The position numbers and the translations under genes were made by a program. Positions 1 through 9,269 of a stretch of DNA of 64,000 bases are shown in pieces. This DNA comes from Pantoea sp. alder81 (GTDB lineage: Bacteria; Pseudomonadota; Gammaproteobacteria; Enterobacterales; Enterobacteriaceae). The notes under the pieces are model-generated. The model saw only the letters and a list, made by a program, of their open reading frames with translations. It searched no databases and was not told the origin of the DNA. The stretch covers positions 62,001 through 126,000 of the forward strand of contig NZ_JAIUDA010000005.1 in NCBI RefSeq assembly GCF_020179835.1, written 5' to 3'. The stretch's first letter is position 1. Each line of letters starts with the position of its first letter.

Positions 1-2
1 GA

Positions 3-476
3 ATGGCTGTTGCCCTCATACTGGCGTTATCTGTCTCAGCTGTTTCTGCAAAGGAGAACACATCGATGATCACTGTCTGGCAAAGTGGTGAAAAACCTTC
101 TGTAAAAGGCAACTCAGAGTATTTCACCGGTACGGTACGTATTGATGCGCCGTTTCAGGGAAGCGAACCTGCACGTATTGGCGGTGCGACGGTGACCTTT
201 GAACCCTCCGCGCGCACGGCATGGCATACCCATCCGCTTGGGCAAACGCTGATCGTGACCGCAGGTCTGGGGCGCGTGCAGGAGTGGGGCGGTGAAGCGC
301 GTGATATCCGTCCGGGCGATGTTGTGTGGATCCCGGCAGGCGTTAAACATTGGCACGGTGCCGCACCGGAAAACAGCATGTCTCACATCGCTATCGCTGA
401 AGCTGAAAACGGCAAGGTGGTGGAGTGGCTGGAGAAAGTCAGCGATGAGCAGTACGAGGACGCTAAAAAGGCTTAA
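3..476 (+). CDS. Cupin-domain protein, probably exported; start may lie before the window
   Basis: A single small cupin domain of about 110 residues follows a short hydrophobic leader ([15 protein letters not shown]). The leader lacks the basic residues of a complete signal peptide, so the true start is probably upstream of base 1. Two cupin motifs are visible: a first with His-Thr-His ([10 protein letters not shown]) and a second with [17 protein letters not shown], whose histidines would bind a metal. The family includes (R)-mandelonitrile-lyase-like and carboxymuconolactone-decarboxylase-associated cupins; the substrate here is unknown. A hairpin about 45 bases after the stop closes the transcript. 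Confidence 0.8.
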   Translation: MAVALILALSVSAVSAKENTSMITVWQSGEKPSVKGNSEYFTGTVRIDAPFQGSEPARIGGATVTFEPSARTAWHTHPLGQTLIVTAGLGRVQEWGGEARDIRPGDVVWIPAGVKHWHGAAPENSMSHIAIAEAENGKVVEWLEKVSDEQYEDAKKA

Positions 477-518
477 GAATACGCATCAGTTAAGAGAATG
501 GGGCTAAGATAAGAATCT

Positions 519-548
519 CACCGTGCCGGTATTCAAACCGGTGCGGTG
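519..548 (+). terminator. Hairpin after the cupin gene
   Basis: CACCG-TG-CCGGT pairs with ACCGG-TG-CGGTG around a six-base loop, giving a 12-pair stem that includes two G-T wobbles. No strong T run follows, so it may be a weak terminator or only an mRNA-stabilising structure. It separates the cupin gene from the operon beginning at 824. Confidence 0.5.
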
Positions 549-721
549 TACGCCATTTAACAATCCTTTAAAATGCGTTTTGTGTAGGCTTATATTCATT
601 TTTGCAAACCATTCCCAATTAGTTTCTGATGTGCAGTTAACCCTATAAACCATCATCGATAATTTAATAAACTTCTGTTTTATAAACACTATTTCACTTT
701 TATTATCTCGTAATACATCAA

Positions 722-744
722 TATGCATTAATTAAAAATGCATA
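722..744. promoter_or_regulatory. Inverted repeat upstream of the sulfur-scavenging operon
   Basis: TATGCATT and AATGCATA form perfect 8-base arms with a 7-base spacer, 80-100 bases before the first start codon of the operon at 824. The surrounding stretch 549-823 holds no convincing gene and is AT-rich, as expected of a promoter region. The repeat is a candidate regulator site; which protein binds is unknown, and no regulator gene adjoins. Confidence 0.3.
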
Positions 745-823
745 CGACAATAATATGTTTTACCCATTACCCGCCGCCATCACACACTGCTCGCCATCAT
801 CATTGAGGAAAAGGATTTGGCGT

Positions 824-1819
824 ATGTCATATCGACTGAGCTTGTTAGATAAATCGCCGATTGCCGATGGAGAGAGCGCTTCGCATGCCCTGCATCGCAC
901 ATTACAGCTGGCGCAGCAGGCTGAAGCCTGGGGCTATCACCGTTTCTGGCTGGCGGAACATCACAACACTGACCGCCTGGCGAGTCCCTCTCCTGAACTG
1001 CTGATCGCCTGGATCATTGGCCAGACCCAGCACATTCGCGTCGGGTCCGGTGGTGTGATGTTGCAACACTACAGTCCTTATAAAGTCGCCGAAAACTTCA
1101 ACCTGTTAGCCTCGCTCGCGCCTGGCCGTATCGATCTCGGTGTGGGTAAAGCGCCTGGCGGTTTACCGCTCTCCACCCGCGCCTTGCAGCAGGGCATTCA
1201 TCAGGATGAGAAAGGCAGCTTTGCTGAACAGCTTTCACTGCTGGATAGCTGGCTGGATGTTCCGCCGGTAGGCGATGAAGAGATCCTGCGTGCCACGCCG
1301 CAGCCGCCACGTCCGGCAAACCGATTCCTGCTGGGAGCCAGCGAGCAAAGTGCCCGGCTGGCAGCAGAACTGGGCTGGCAGCTGGTGTTTGCGGCACATC
1401 ACAACGGCGATCCGCTGTTGATGGAGCAGGTTTTGAACAGCTATCGCCAATACAGCAACGGCAAGCAGGCGCTGGTGGCCGTGCAGGTGGTGGTCGCCGA
1501 TTCACCGGCTGAAGCAGATTTGCTGGTGGATAATTTGCGTGTCTATCACGTCAGTGTAAAAGACGGCCCGAGTGTCAACGTGGGCAGCGTTGAGCAAGCA
1601 GAACGCTACGTGCGTCAGGGCGGTTATACCGATTATGTCATTGAGCCGCGCACGCCATCGTTGCTGAAAGGCACTGCTGCTCAGGTGCACGCCAAACTGG
1701 ATGCTTTGCACCACAATTTTGGCATTGAAGAGTTTGTGATTGATACCCCGATTGCTGAGGAGCAGGCGCGAGTGAAATCTCTCGAACTGCTGGCAACGCA
1801 TCGACTGGTTGCGGCGTAA
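824..1819 (+). CDS. MsnO8-type luciferase-like flavin monooxygenase (YtmO-like)
   Basis: 331-residue luciferase-like monooxygenase (LLM) predicted to use reduced FMN and oxygen. Visible family landmarks are the early WLAEHHN segment, GSGGVMLQHYSPYKVAE and DLGVGKAPG, which line the TIM-barrel active site in this family. I chose ATG at 824 because GAGGAAAAGGA lies just upstream; an in-frame ATG at 755 would add an untypical leader. It is the first gene of a tight operon and corresponds by family to B. subtilis YtmO. Its likely role is oxygenation of an S- or C-S-containing amino acid derivative; the exact substrate cannot be read from the sequence. Confidence 0.88.
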   Translation: MSYRLSLLDKSPIADGESASHALHRTLQLAQQAEAWGYHRFWLAEHHNTDRLASPSPELLIAWIIGQTQHIRVGSGGVMLQHYSPYKVAENFNLLASLAPGRIDLGVGKAPGGLPLSTRALQQGIHQDEKGSFAEQLSLLDSWLDVPPVGDEEILRATPQPPRPANRFLLGASEQSARLAAELGWQLVFAAHHNGDPLLMEQVLNSYRQYSNGKQALVAVQVVVADSPAEADLLVDNLRVYHVSVKDGPSVNVGSVEQAERYVRQGGYTDYVIEPRTPSLLKGTAAQVHAKLDALHHNFGIEEFVIDTPIAEEQARVKSLELLATHRLVAA

Positions 1820-1832
1820 TCCGGAGATAACC

Positions 1833-2969
1833 ATGACTCACACAAGCGAACAGCAACTGATTGACTGGCGACGCGAGCTGCACAGCTGGCCTGAGCTGTC
1901 AGGATATGAGGTAGAAACCACGGCGCGTTTACGCCGCTGGCTACAAGACGCCGGCTTGCGGTTGCTCGATTATCCGCTGGAAACCGGTCTGGTTGTGGAA
2001 GTGGGTCAGGGTGAAACGCTGATCGCGTTGCGAGCGGATATTGATGCCCTGCCGATTCATGAAGCCACCGGCCTCGCCTACCGTTCGCGTAATGCGGGGG
2101 TCATGCACGCCTGCGGCCATGATGTGCACAGCGCGGTGATGCTGGGCGCGGCATTGCAACTCCATGCGCTGGAAGATCAGCTGCCGGGACGCATCCGTAT
2201 TCTGTTCCAGCCAGCCGAAGAGAATGCCACTGGGGCGCGCAAGTTTATCCATGCTGGCGTGCTGCAGGATGTGCAGGCGATCTTTGGTATGCACAACGAG
2301 CCAGGCTTACCGACGGGTGCCTTCGCCACGCGCGGTGGGGCGTTTTACGCCAATGCCGACAAGTTTGTGGTGCGCGTCGCCAGCCCTGAACAGGGCGTGG
2401 ACGCCATCCTCGTGGCCAGTCAGATCATTCAGGCACTGCAATCACTGACCAGCCGCAGTTTTAACACGCTGGATAGCCTGGTGTTGAGTGTGACCCGCAT
2501 TGATGCCGGTCAGTCTGGCAATACTTTACCGGGTGAAGCTGAGTTTGGCGGCACGGTGCGCACCCATGACAAGCAGGTGCGGGCGCAACTGGAACAGCGC
2601 GCGCGACAGATTGTCGAGCACATTGCTTCGGCGAACGGTGCCACCGCGACGTTCAGCTGGCATCCGGGGCCGCCGGTGTTAGAAAACGATGCACGTTGGG
2701 CGCAGTTTGCCAGCGAGATTGCACAGCAGGTGGGGTATCGCGTGCACACCGCAGAACTGCATCTTGGCGGCGAAGATTTTGCTTATTACCTGCAGCAGAT
2801 TCCTGGCGCGTTTGTCAGCATTGGCAGCGCCAGCGAATTTGGTTTGCATCACGGCGGCTTCAATCCAGACGAAGCACTGATCGCCCCAGCCGCGCACTAC
2901 TTCACCCAACTGGCGCAGCAGGCCTTGCAGCACCTCAATGCACGATGTCGTGACGCCGTTCTGAGTTAG
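1833..2969 (+). CDS. M20D-family amidohydrolase / N-acyl-amino-acid deacylase (YtnL/YxeP-like)
   Basis: 378-residue zinc peptidase of the M20D (hippurate hydrolase, IAA-amino-acid hydrolase) type. Metal-binding and catalytic segments are present in order: ALRADIDALPI, HACGHDVHSA, FQPAEE, GMHNEPGLPTG and GGEDFAYYL. ATG at 1833 has CCGGAG seven bases before it and lies 13 bases after the preceding stop; the longer TTG start at 1809 would overlap that gene. In the related ytm and yxe operons of Bacillus the corresponding enzyme removes the acetyl group added by a GNAT partner, releasing cysteine. The GNAT partner is present here at 5326. Confidence 0.88.
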   Translation: MTHTSEQQLIDWRRELHSWPELSGYEVETTARLRRWLQDAGLRLLDYPLETGLVVEVGQGETLIALRADIDALPIHEATGLAYRSRNAGVMHACGHDVHSAVMLGAALQLHALEDQLPGRIRILFQPAEENATGARKFIHAGVLQDVQAIFGMHNEPGLPTGAFATRGGAFYANADKFVVRVASPEQGVDAILVASQIIQALQSLTSRSFNTLDSLVLSVTRIDAGQSGNTLPGEAEFGGTVRTHDKQVRAQLEQRARQIVEHIASANGATATFSWHPGPPVLENDARWAQFASEIAQQVGYRVHTAELHLGGEDFAYYLQQIPGAFVSIGSASEFGLHHGGFNPDEALIAPAAHYFTQLAQQALQHLNARCRDAVLS

Positions 2970-3050
2970 CACACCTTACCCAATATCCTCCGCTCTGTAT
3001 GGCGACGAAACGGTCGCCGTCAGGCTATGCCATGGAAAAGAGAGAACACT

Positions 3051-4364
3051 ATGACTGCAAGACAACTGCGACTCGGCACCATTCTGCATGGCGCATCCGG
3101 CAATATGTCCGCCTGGCGTCATCCGGCGGCGCAGGCTAATGCCAGCATCAATTTTGACTATGCGAAGCACATCGCGCGCAAAGCGGAAGCCGGCAAGCTG
3201 GACTTTCTGTTTGTCGCCGATGGGTTGTTTATCAATGAAAAATCGATCCCTCATTTTCTCAATCGCTTCGAGCCGCTGACGCTGCTGTCAGCGTTGGCGG
3301 GAGTGACTGAGCATCTGGGTTTGGTCGGTACGGTCTCCACCTCGTACAGCGAACCCTTCACCGTTGCTCGCCAGTTTGCCAGTCTCGATCACCTTAGCGG
3401 CGGACGCGCGGGCTGGAACGTGGTGACCTCGCCTTTAGAAGGATCGGCAAAGAACTTTTCGCGCCAGCAGCACCCGGAGCACGCGCTGCGCTATCGCATC
3501 GCGGACGAGTATTTGCAGGTGGTAAAAGGGCTGTGGGATTCATGGGAAAACGATGCCTTTGTGCGGAACAAAGAGAGCGGTCAGTTCTTCGATGCGGCCA
3601 AACTTCATACCCTTAATCACCACGGTGATTTCTTCCAGGTGCAGGGGCCACTGAACATCGAACGCACGCCGCAAGGACGTCCGATCGTGTTTCAGGCGGG
3701 TGCATCAGAGGATGGTAAAAAGCTGGCAGCCCGTCACGCCGATGCCATTTTCACCCATCAGCCGACGCGCGAAGAGGCGCAGGCTTTCTATAAAGATGTG
3801 AAAAAGCAGCTGGTGGCAAACGGACGTGAGCCGCAGGATCTGCATATATTCCAGGGCGTTGGCGTCATTGTCGGCGACGATGCGGAAGACGTCGAGCGCC
3901 AATACCAAACTACCGCCGCACTGGTGTCTATCAACGATGCTTTGAACTATCTCGGTCGCTTCTTCGATCACCACGACTTCTCACAATACCCGCTTGATGA
4001 GCCTTTCCCGAACATCGGCGATATCGGCCAAAACAGCTTCCGTAGCACCACCGATGAAATCAAACGCAAGGCAATCGAGCACGGCCATACGCTGCGTCAG
4101 GCCGCGCTGGAAGCGGCTACGCCGCGTCCGCTGTTCTTTGGCACGCCAGAAGAGGTGGCGAATGGCTTACAGCTGTGGTTTGAAACGGAAGCCACCGATG
4201 GCTTCATCATTCAGGGCGGTACGCCGGATACCTTCGAACGCTTTGTCGATCGCGTCATCCCCATATTGCAAGCGCGCGGCCTGACCCGCAGCGAATACCC
4301 CGGCACCACGCTGCGTGCCAGTTTCGGTCTGAAAGATCCCGTTAATCAGTTCACACAACAATAA
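3051..4364 (+). CDS. NtaA/SnaA/DszA-family flavin monooxygenase (YtnJ/YxeK-like)
   Basis: 437-residue LLM of the nitrilotriacetate/pristinamycin/dibenzothiophene-sulfone monooxygenase group, which uses FMNH2 from a separate reductase. The group signature [11 protein letters not shown] is intact, as are the N-terminal [13 protein letters not shown] strand and the FLFVADGLF segment. Start ATG at 3051 follows AAAAGAGAGAAC. B. subtilis YxeK of this family cleaves the C-S bond of N-acetyl-S-(2-succino)cysteine, so a related N-acetylated thioether is a reasonable substrate guess. No flavin reductase is encoded next to it. A 6-bp GGCGAC/GTCGCC hairpin lies in the 81-base gap before the gene. Confidence 0.88.
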   Translation: MTARQLRLGTILHGASGNMSAWRHPAAQANASINFDYAKHIARKAEAGKLDFLFVADGLFINEKSIPHFLNRFEPLTLLSALAGVTEHLGLVGTVSTSYSEPFTVARQFASLDHLSGGRAGWNVVTSPLEGSAKNFSRQQHPEHALRYRIADEYLQVVKGLWDSWENDAFVRNKESGQFFDAAKLHTLNHHGDFFQVQGPLNIERTPQGRPIVFQAGASEDGKKLAARHADAIFTHQPTREEAQAFYKDVKKQLVANGREPQDLHIFQGVGVIVGDDAEDVERQYQTTAALVSINDALNYLGRFFDHHDFSQYPLDEPFPNIGDIGQNSFRSTTDEIKRKAIEHGHTLRQAALEAATPRPLFFGTPEEVANGLQLWFETEATDGFIIQGGTPDTFERFVDRVIPILQARGLTRSEYPGTTLRASFGLKDPVNQFTQQ

Positions 4365-4383
4365 ATTAAAGAGAAAACACGCT

Positions 4384-5316
4384 ATGCAGAAGAAATCCCT
4401 TATTGCGCTGATGTTGCTGAGTTTAAGCAGTGCGGCTTTGGCTGAAGAAGTGGCGGTGAACGGTCAGCAGATCAGTATCGAAGCCAACAAAACGCCGGTG
4501 AACACCGCGGAAAATCCGGCTGCGGTGGCGCAAATTCCTGCCGGACATAAGTTTGCCGTGCCGGGCTCATTTACCGTGGCGGTGGCCGCACTGAACTCGC
4601 CGCCGTTAACGGTGTTCAGCGATGACAACAAAACCTTGCTCGGCAGCGAAGTAGACATCGCGCGCCTGGTCGCCGACAGCCTGGGATTGAAACTCAATGT
4701 GGTTCCGACCTCCTGGGAAGACTGGCCGCTCGGCGTGGCTTCAGGCAAATATGACGCGGCGATTACCAATGTCACCGTGACCAAAGAGCGTAAAGAGCGC
4801 TTTGATTTCGCCACCTATCGCAAAGATTCCCTGGGTTTCTACGTGAAATCCAGCAGCCAGATTAAGTCCTTGAACAAAGCTGAAGACATCGCCGGGCTGC
4901 GCATCATTGTGGGTTCTGGCACCAACCAGGAGGCGATCCTGCTGGCGTGGGATAAAGAGAATCAGGCTAAAGGATTGAAGCCTTTTACACCGGTTTATAC
5001 CAAAGATGATGCTGCGCAAACGCTGGCATTGCAGGCGGGCCGCGCGGATGCCTATTTCGGTCCGAATGTGATTGGCGCGTGGAAAGCCGCGTTAACCCAT
5101 CAAACCAAGCTGGTGGGCAGCGTGGATGGTGGATGGCCGAAAGCCGCACACATCGCAGTGACGGTGAAAAAAGACAACGGGCTAGTGCAGCCGATTAATA
5201 CGGCACTCAATGGTGTGATCAAGAACGGTGATTACGACAAAGTACTGAACCGCTGGGGGGAAGGCGTGGAACGTCTGGATCAGTCTGAAATCAACCCGGC
5301 CGGACTCGGCGATTAA
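4384..5316 (+). CDS. Polar amino-acid ABC transporter, periplasmic binding protein 1
   Basis: 310 residues with a cleavable signal peptide (basic QKKS, hydrophobic LIALMLLSLSS, likely cleavage after ALA) and a family-3 solute-binding fold (SBP_bac_3, as in FliY/TcyJ/HisJ). It is a clear paralogue of the protein encoded at 7546: both have a near-identical GLKL-x5-WEDWPLG segment and a GSGTNQE-x-ILL segment. It starts 19 bases after the monooxygenase stop. By context it would bind an S-substituted cysteine or related amino acid, as TcyJ/TcyK do for cystine analogues in Bacillus. Confidence 0.87.
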   Translation: MQKKSLIALMLLSLSSAALAEEVAVNGQQISIEANKTPVNTAENPAAVAQIPAGHKFAVPGSFTVAVAALNSPPLTVFSDDNKTLLGSEVDIARLVADSLGLKLNVVPTSWEDWPLGVASGKYDAAITNVTVTKERKERFDFATYRKDSLGFYVKSSSQIKSLNKAEDIAGLRIIVGSGTNQEAILLAWDKENQAKGLKPFTPVYTKDDAAQTLALQAGRADAYFGPNVIGAWKAALTHQTKLVGSVDGGWPKAAHIAVTVKKDNGLVQPINTALNGVIKNGDYDKVLNRWGEGVERLDQSEINPAGLGD

Positions 5317-5325
5317 GGAGGCAGC

Positions 5326-5838
5326 ATGAGTCAGCAATTTTTCCGCGAAGTGCATCCTGAGGCCGAGGAGTTAAAACCCATCATCACCGGCCTGTTTGGT
5401 GAATATGCCGCGCGTTACGGCGACTTCTTCAAAAGTGCCAACGAAGTCGAGCTGACCGAATGGTACTTGCCGCCGCGCGGGCTTTTTATCGTGCTGGAGC
5501 GTGACAGTGAGATCATTGCCATGGGCGCCTATAAGCCCTATGACGCGGTGACCGCCGAGTTTAAGCGCATCTGGACGCGTAGCGATCTGCGCCGTCAGGG
5601 ATTGGCGCTGCTGATTTTGCAAGAGCTTGAGCGCCGTGCCTTACGCGCGGGTTATCAGCGTGTGTTCCTGACCACCGGATTTCGTCAGCCGGAAGCCGTT
5701 CAGCTGTATATCGGCCATGGCTATCAGCCACAGTTTGCGCTGCTGGAAGATATGGAAATCTACAGCCAGCCACCTCATGACGGGCGTTTACGCTTCCTCA
5801 AGGTGATTGATGTGCACAGTGTGGCGCAAGCCAGTTAA
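5326..5838 (+). CDS. GNAT-family N-acetyltransferase (YtmI/YxeL-like)
   Basis: 170-residue GNAT acetyltransferase. The acetyl-CoA pyrophosphate-binding loop is seen as RRQGLALLILQELERRAL, followed by the C-terminal LYIGHGYQPQF strand typical of the fold. It is preceded by AAGGAGG six bases from the ATG, one of the best ribosome sites of the operon. Its place inside an ABC-transporter/monooxygenase/deacylase operon suggests that it N-acetylates the imported amino acid before oxidation, as YxeL does, which both protects and marks the substrate for the monooxygenase. Confidence 0.87.
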   Translation: MSQQFFREVHPEAEELKPIITGLFGEYAARYGDFFKSANEVELTEWYLPPRGLFIVLERDSEIIAMGAYKPYDAVTAEFKRIWTRSDLRRQGLALLILQELERRALRAGYQRVFLTTGFRQPEAVQLYIGHGYQPQFALLEDMEIYSQPPHDGRLRFLKVIDVHSVAQAS

Positions 5839-5847
5839 GGAGTTGAG

Positions 5848-6768
5848 ATGAGTAAGCAACAACACTTAACCGTGGTCCCTGCACGTTATCCGGGGCGGAT
5901 CATCGGGGCGTTTGTCGCGCTGTTTATACTGGCCAGCGTGGTTGATTCAGTAGCCTTCAATCCCCGCTGGGAATGGAGCGTGTTTGCCCGCTGGTTCTTT
6001 GACCCCGTGATCCTCACGGGGCTGGGGCAAACGCTGTTGCTGACCTTGTTCGGTACAGTTCTAAGCCTGATTTTTGGTGGCCTGCTGGCGCTGGCGCGAC
6101 TCTCTTCCTCATGGTTATTGAGCACGCTGGCGTTTGGCTACATCTGGCTCTTCCGCTCGCTGCCGCTGATTGTGGTGCTGATCATTCTGTATAACTTCTC
6201 CTATCTGTACGACACGCTGTCACTCGGTGTGCCCTTCACGGCGCTGTCATGGGGGCATTTCCAGACCATTAATGTGCTGGGGCAGTTTCCGGCAGCGGTG
6301 ATTGGATTGACGCTGGTGCAGAGCGCCTACAGTGCGGAGATTATTCGCGGCGGATTTTTGGGCGTCGATCACGGTCAGTTTGAAGCCGCGTCAGCACTGG
6401 GATTATCCTCGTCACGTCGGACCTTCCGCATCATTCTGCCGCAGGCTTTACGCGCCATTATTCCGACCACTTTCAATGAAATCATCAGCCTCGCCAAGGG
6501 CACTTCCATGGTGTACGTGCTGGCGATGCCGGAACTGTTTTACACCATCCAGATGATCTACAACCGCACGCAGCAGGTGATCCCGCTGTTAATGGTGGGT
6601 GCGGCCTGGTATCTGATTATCACCACCGTATTGTCACTGCTGCAGCACAGCGTTGAACGTTGGCTGGCTCGCAGCGTGACGCGTGAACCGCAACCGTCGC
6701 GCTGGCGTCAATGGCGCAATCGGTCTGCCACCGCCAATGAGGAGCTTTCCCATGTCCGAAGCCATTGA
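5848..6768 (+). CDS. Polar amino-acid ABC transporter permease
   Basis: 306-residue inner-membrane permease of the His/Glu/Gln transporter type with about five to six transmembrane segments. The cytoplasmic EAA loop that docks onto the ATPase is visible as EAASALG followed by [13 protein letters not shown]. It is the only permease in the operon, so it probably forms a homodimer. It begins nine bases after the GNAT stop, with AAGGAG upstream. The C-terminal tail is basic and Arg-rich. Its end overlaps the next gene by 17 bases. Confidence 0.9.
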   Translation: MSKQQHLTVVPARYPGRIIGAFVALFILASVVDSVAFNPRWEWSVFARWFFDPVILTGLGQTLLLTLFGTVLSLIFGGLLALARLSSSWLLSTLAFGYIWLFRSLPLIVVLIILYNFSYLYDTLSLGVPFTALSWGHFQTINVLGQFPAAVIGLTLVQSAYSAEIIRGGFLGVDHGQFEAASALGLSSSRRTFRIILPQALRAIIPTTFNEIISLAKGTSMVYVLAMPELFYTIQMIYNRTQQVIPLLMVGAAWYLIITTVLSLLQHSVERWLARSVTREPQPSRWRQWRNRSATANEELSHVRSH

Positions 6769-7546
6769 TTATCGCAATCTGCATACTTCCGGTGCCATCA
6801 GCATTACCGGCGTCAGCAAGTCGTTTGGTAAACACAAAGCGCTGGATGACGTGTCGCTGGAGCTGGAACCCGGCTCGGTGACGGTGATTCTTGGCCCGTC
6901 GGGTTCAGGGAAATCCACGCTGCTTCGCACCATTAATCATCTTGAGCGCGTGGACGAAGGTTTTATTCAAATCGACGGTGATTACATCGGCTATCAACGT
7001 CGTGGTGACAAGTTGTATGAGCTGAAAGAGAAGGCGATTTTGCGCCAGCGTATTAACGTCGGTTACGTGTTTCAGAACTTCAATTTGTTCCCGCATCTGA
7101 CGGTGCTGGACAACCTGATCGAGGCACCGATTGCCCATCGTCAATTATCGCGACGCGAGGCGATTGAGCGTGCGGGAGAGTTGCTGGATATTGTGGGATT
7201 GCGCCATAAAGCGGATGCCTGGCCGCGCCATCTTTCGGGGGGACAGCAGCAGCGCATCGCCATTGCGCGTGCATTGATGCTGAATCCGCGTGTGATGCTG
7301 TTCGATGAACCGACATCGGCGCTCGACCCCGAGTTGGTGGGTGAGGTGCTGGACGTCATTAAGAAGCTGGCACGATCCGGTACGACGTTAGTGATAGTGA
7401 CGCACGAGATTGGCTTTGCGCGCGAAGTGGCAGATCAGGTGGTGTTTATGGTTGATGGCCACATTGTCGAGCAGGGCAGCACGCACCAGGTGTTGAATCA
7501 ACCTCGCCATGAACGTACGAAACGATTTTTGGCGCGAGTGCTGTGA
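6752..7546 (+). CDS. Polar amino-acid ABC transporter ATP-binding protein (TcyN/GlnQ type)
   Basis: 264-residue ABC ATPase with complete motifs: Walker [10 protein letters not shown], signature LSGGQQQR, Walker [11 protein letters not shown]-loop SALDP and switch histidine in VTHE. Start ATG at 6752 has GAGGAG nine bases upstream and lies inside the permease end, so translation is coupled. It would energise the permease at 5848 with either binding protein at 4384 or 7546. The insertion between Walker A and Q-loop ([17 protein letters not shown]) is slightly long for the family. Confidence 0.92.
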   Translation: MSEAIDYRNLHTSGAISITGVSKSFGKHKALDDVSLELEPGSVTVILGPSGSGKSTLLRTINHLERVDEGFIQIDGDYIGYQRRGDKLYELKEKAILRQRINVGYVFQNFNLFPHLTVLDNLIEAPIAHRQLSRREAIERAGELLDIVGLRHKADAWPRHLSGGQQQRIAIARALMLNPRVMLFDEPTSALDPELVGEVLDVIKKLARSGTTLVIVTHEIGFAREVADQVVFMVDGHIVEQGSTHQVLNQPRHERTKRFLARVL

Positions 7547-8451
7547 TGGAAAGAATCATCTTCAGCGCGCTGGCCGCGTGGTTATTCAGCTCGCCGCTGT
7601 TGGCAGCAGAACCACTGGATGCCAAAAACAACGAAACGCCGATCAACATTCCGGCTAATCCACAGGCGATTGCCAAAATTCCGGCCGGTTTCCATTTTGT
7701 CACGCCGGGCTATTTGACGGTGGCGACAACGGCATCGAATTCACCGCCGATTGGTTTGTGGGCATCAGACAATAAAACGCTGATTGGAAGCGACCCTGAT
7801 ATTGCCCGTCTGTTGGCCGACAGTTTGGGCTTAAAACTCAAACTGGTGCCTGCCGCCTGGGAAGACTGGCCGCTGGGTCTCACCGCCGGACGTTATGATG
7901 TGGCGATGTTTAATATCGCCGTGACGGAAGAGCGTAAGAAGAAGTTCGATTTCGCCACTTACCGGGCGGATAACCATGCGTTTGCGGTGAAAACGGACAG
8001 TGCGATTACTGCCATCAAAGGGCGCGAAGATGTGGCGGGAAAACGCATCATTGTCGGTTCTGGCACTAACCAGGAGAAAATTTTGCTGAGTTGGGATGCG
8101 AAAAACCGCGCGCAAGGGTTGGCACCGGTTCAGCCGATTTATCTCAACGATGATGCCTCAGCGACGCTGGCGTTGCTCTCCGGGCGCGCGGATGCTTCAT
8201 TTGGTCCGCAAGCGATGGCAGCCTGGAAAGTGGCGTCACGCGGACAAACGAAAATTGTCGGGCACGGACCTTTTCGCGCCTGGGTGGCAGTGACCACCAA
8301 AAAAGGCAACGGTCTGGATGTAGCTCTGCAGCAGGCGATCAATGGCGCGATAACCAGCGGGCAATATCAACAGGTGCTGGCGCGCTGGGGAGAACAGGAG
8401 GAGGGCGTGGAGGCGTCACAGGTCAATCCGCCAGGGATTGTTTATCAATAA
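7546..8451 (+). CDS. Polar amino-acid ABC transporter, periplasmic binding protein 2
   Basis: 301-residue family-3 binding protein with signal peptide (ERIIFSALAAWLFSSPLLA). The ATG overlaps the TGA of the ATPase gene by one base. It is paralogous to the 4384 protein along its whole length, including WEDWPLG and GSGTNQEKIL. Two diverged binding proteins for one permease/ATPase pair suggest two ligands, or reduced and oxidised forms of one ligand, as with TcyJ/TcyK. It is the last gene of the operon, with a strong terminator 23 bases downstream. Confidence 0.87.
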   Translation: MERIIFSALAAWLFSSPLLAAEPLDAKNNETPINIPANPQAIAKIPAGFHFVTPGYLTVATTASNSPPIGLWASDNKTLIGSDPDIARLLADSLGLKLKLVPAAWEDWPLGLTAGRYDVAMFNIAVTEERKKKFDFATYRADNHAFAVKTDSAITAIKGREDVAGKRIIVGSGTNQEKILLSWDAKNRAQGLAPVQPIYLNDDASATLALLSGRADASFGPQAMAAWKVASRGQTKIVGHGPFRAWVAVTTKKGNGLDVALQQAINGAITSGQYQQVLARWGEQEEGVEASQVNPPGIVYQ

Positions 8452-8473
8452 GTGAATATTTGTTAATTGAGAG

Positions 8474-8510
8474 AAAACTCACACCTTGACGGCTGTGAGT
8501 TTTTTGTTTT
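8474..8510 (+). terminator. Rho-independent terminator of the ytm/yxe-like operon
   Basis: AAAACTCACA and TGTGAGTTTT form perfect 10-base arms around a 10-base loop and are followed by a T-rich run (TTGTTTTT). Position and form fit an intrinsic terminator for the eight-gene operon 824-8451. Confidence 0.85.
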
Positions 8511-8891
8511 TCAGCGTTACTGTGAATTACTTCATTTTTTATTAATGTGTCGCATGTTTTAAACGATAAAAGCCGATGTTTTGACCGTGAAATAAGTTCC
8601 GCTCGTATTTAATTAAGCGCTTCAAGTGTGTTTTTCATCTTCTCTTACAAGGATCAGTATTGTTTAGCTCACCGGTGAAATGTCATATTGACGTTTCCAG
8701 AGGGAATGTGAGGTTGAAAAAGAGTAAAAAGGATTTTAAACGGGTCTGGCTTAACCTGCATTACCCAATCAACGCATAAACAGATTGGGGTTAACATGTT
8801 AGTTGAAAATATAAGAAGTCATCTTAATGCCTGCCACGCGCGATCTTCAAAGTGCAGAAAAATTAAGCACCAGAGGTCTGGAGGAGTTTTC
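8511..8891. other. AT-rich intergenic stretch
   Basis: No gene with a credible ribosome site is seen here. An in-frame ATG at 8796 would extend the following coiled-coil gene, but the extension has no recognisable composition and the downstream start has a better ribosome site. The stretch presumably carries the promoter of the 8892 gene; I cannot name a convincing -35/-10 pair. Confidence 0.4.
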
Positions 8892-9224
8892 ATGGAGTCA
8901 AGGGTCAAGAAACTGGAAGAGACAGTGGCCATTATCGCCACAGATATTGCCGTTATTAAATCGAATTATGCCACTAAGCAGGATATGGCAGAAGTCAGGA
9001 CGGAAATTGTAGAGGTCAAATTAGAAATAGCGGAAGTGCGGTCCGAGGTTCGCGAAGTGAAAGCCGATATTACGTCGGTAAAAGAGAATTACGCGACCAA
9101 AGCGGATGTACTGGCGATCAGGGGCGATCTGTACCAGGCGCTGAACAAACAAACCAAATGGATGGTTTCAATGCAATTCGTCACGTTAGGACTGGCGTTA
9201 ACCATCGCCAAAGCGATATTTTAA
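8892..9224 (+). CDS. Small coiled-coil protein with C-terminal membrane anchor
   Basis: 110 residues. The first 80 are a continuous heptad pattern rich in Val/Ile at a/d positions and Glu/Lys elsewhere (EVRTEIVEVKLEIAEVRSEV), with two YATK repeats about 40 residues apart. The last 20 residues (WMVSMQFVTLGLALTIAKAIF) form one membrane segment. ATG at 8892 follows GGAGGAG by six bases. This architecture resembles phage XhlA/hemolysin-type and DUF1640-like coiled-coil proteins, but no function can be assigned. Confidence 0.72.
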   Translation: MESRVKKLEETVAIIATDIAVIKSNYATKQDMAEVRTEIVEVKLEIAEVRSEVREVKADITSVKENYATKADVLAIRGDLYQALNKQTKWMVSMQFVTLGLALTIAKAIF

Positions 9225-9233
9225 TCCTGTGCA

Positions 9234-9259
9234 CAATGGCGGTTCAGTCGCCGCCATTG
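9234..9259. terminator. Hairpin between converging genes
   Basis: CAATGGCGG and CCGCCATTG form perfect 9-base arms with an 8-base loop. It lies between the coiled-coil gene (+) and the EAL gene (-) and could serve both. No long T run follows on either side. Confidence 0.6.
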
Positions 9260-9269
9260 CACAAGTATC

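Noticed and set aside
504..728. 74-codon minus-strand frame in the AT-rich leader of the sulfur operon
   Set aside because: Low-complexity composition, no ribosome site, and it occupies a promoter region.
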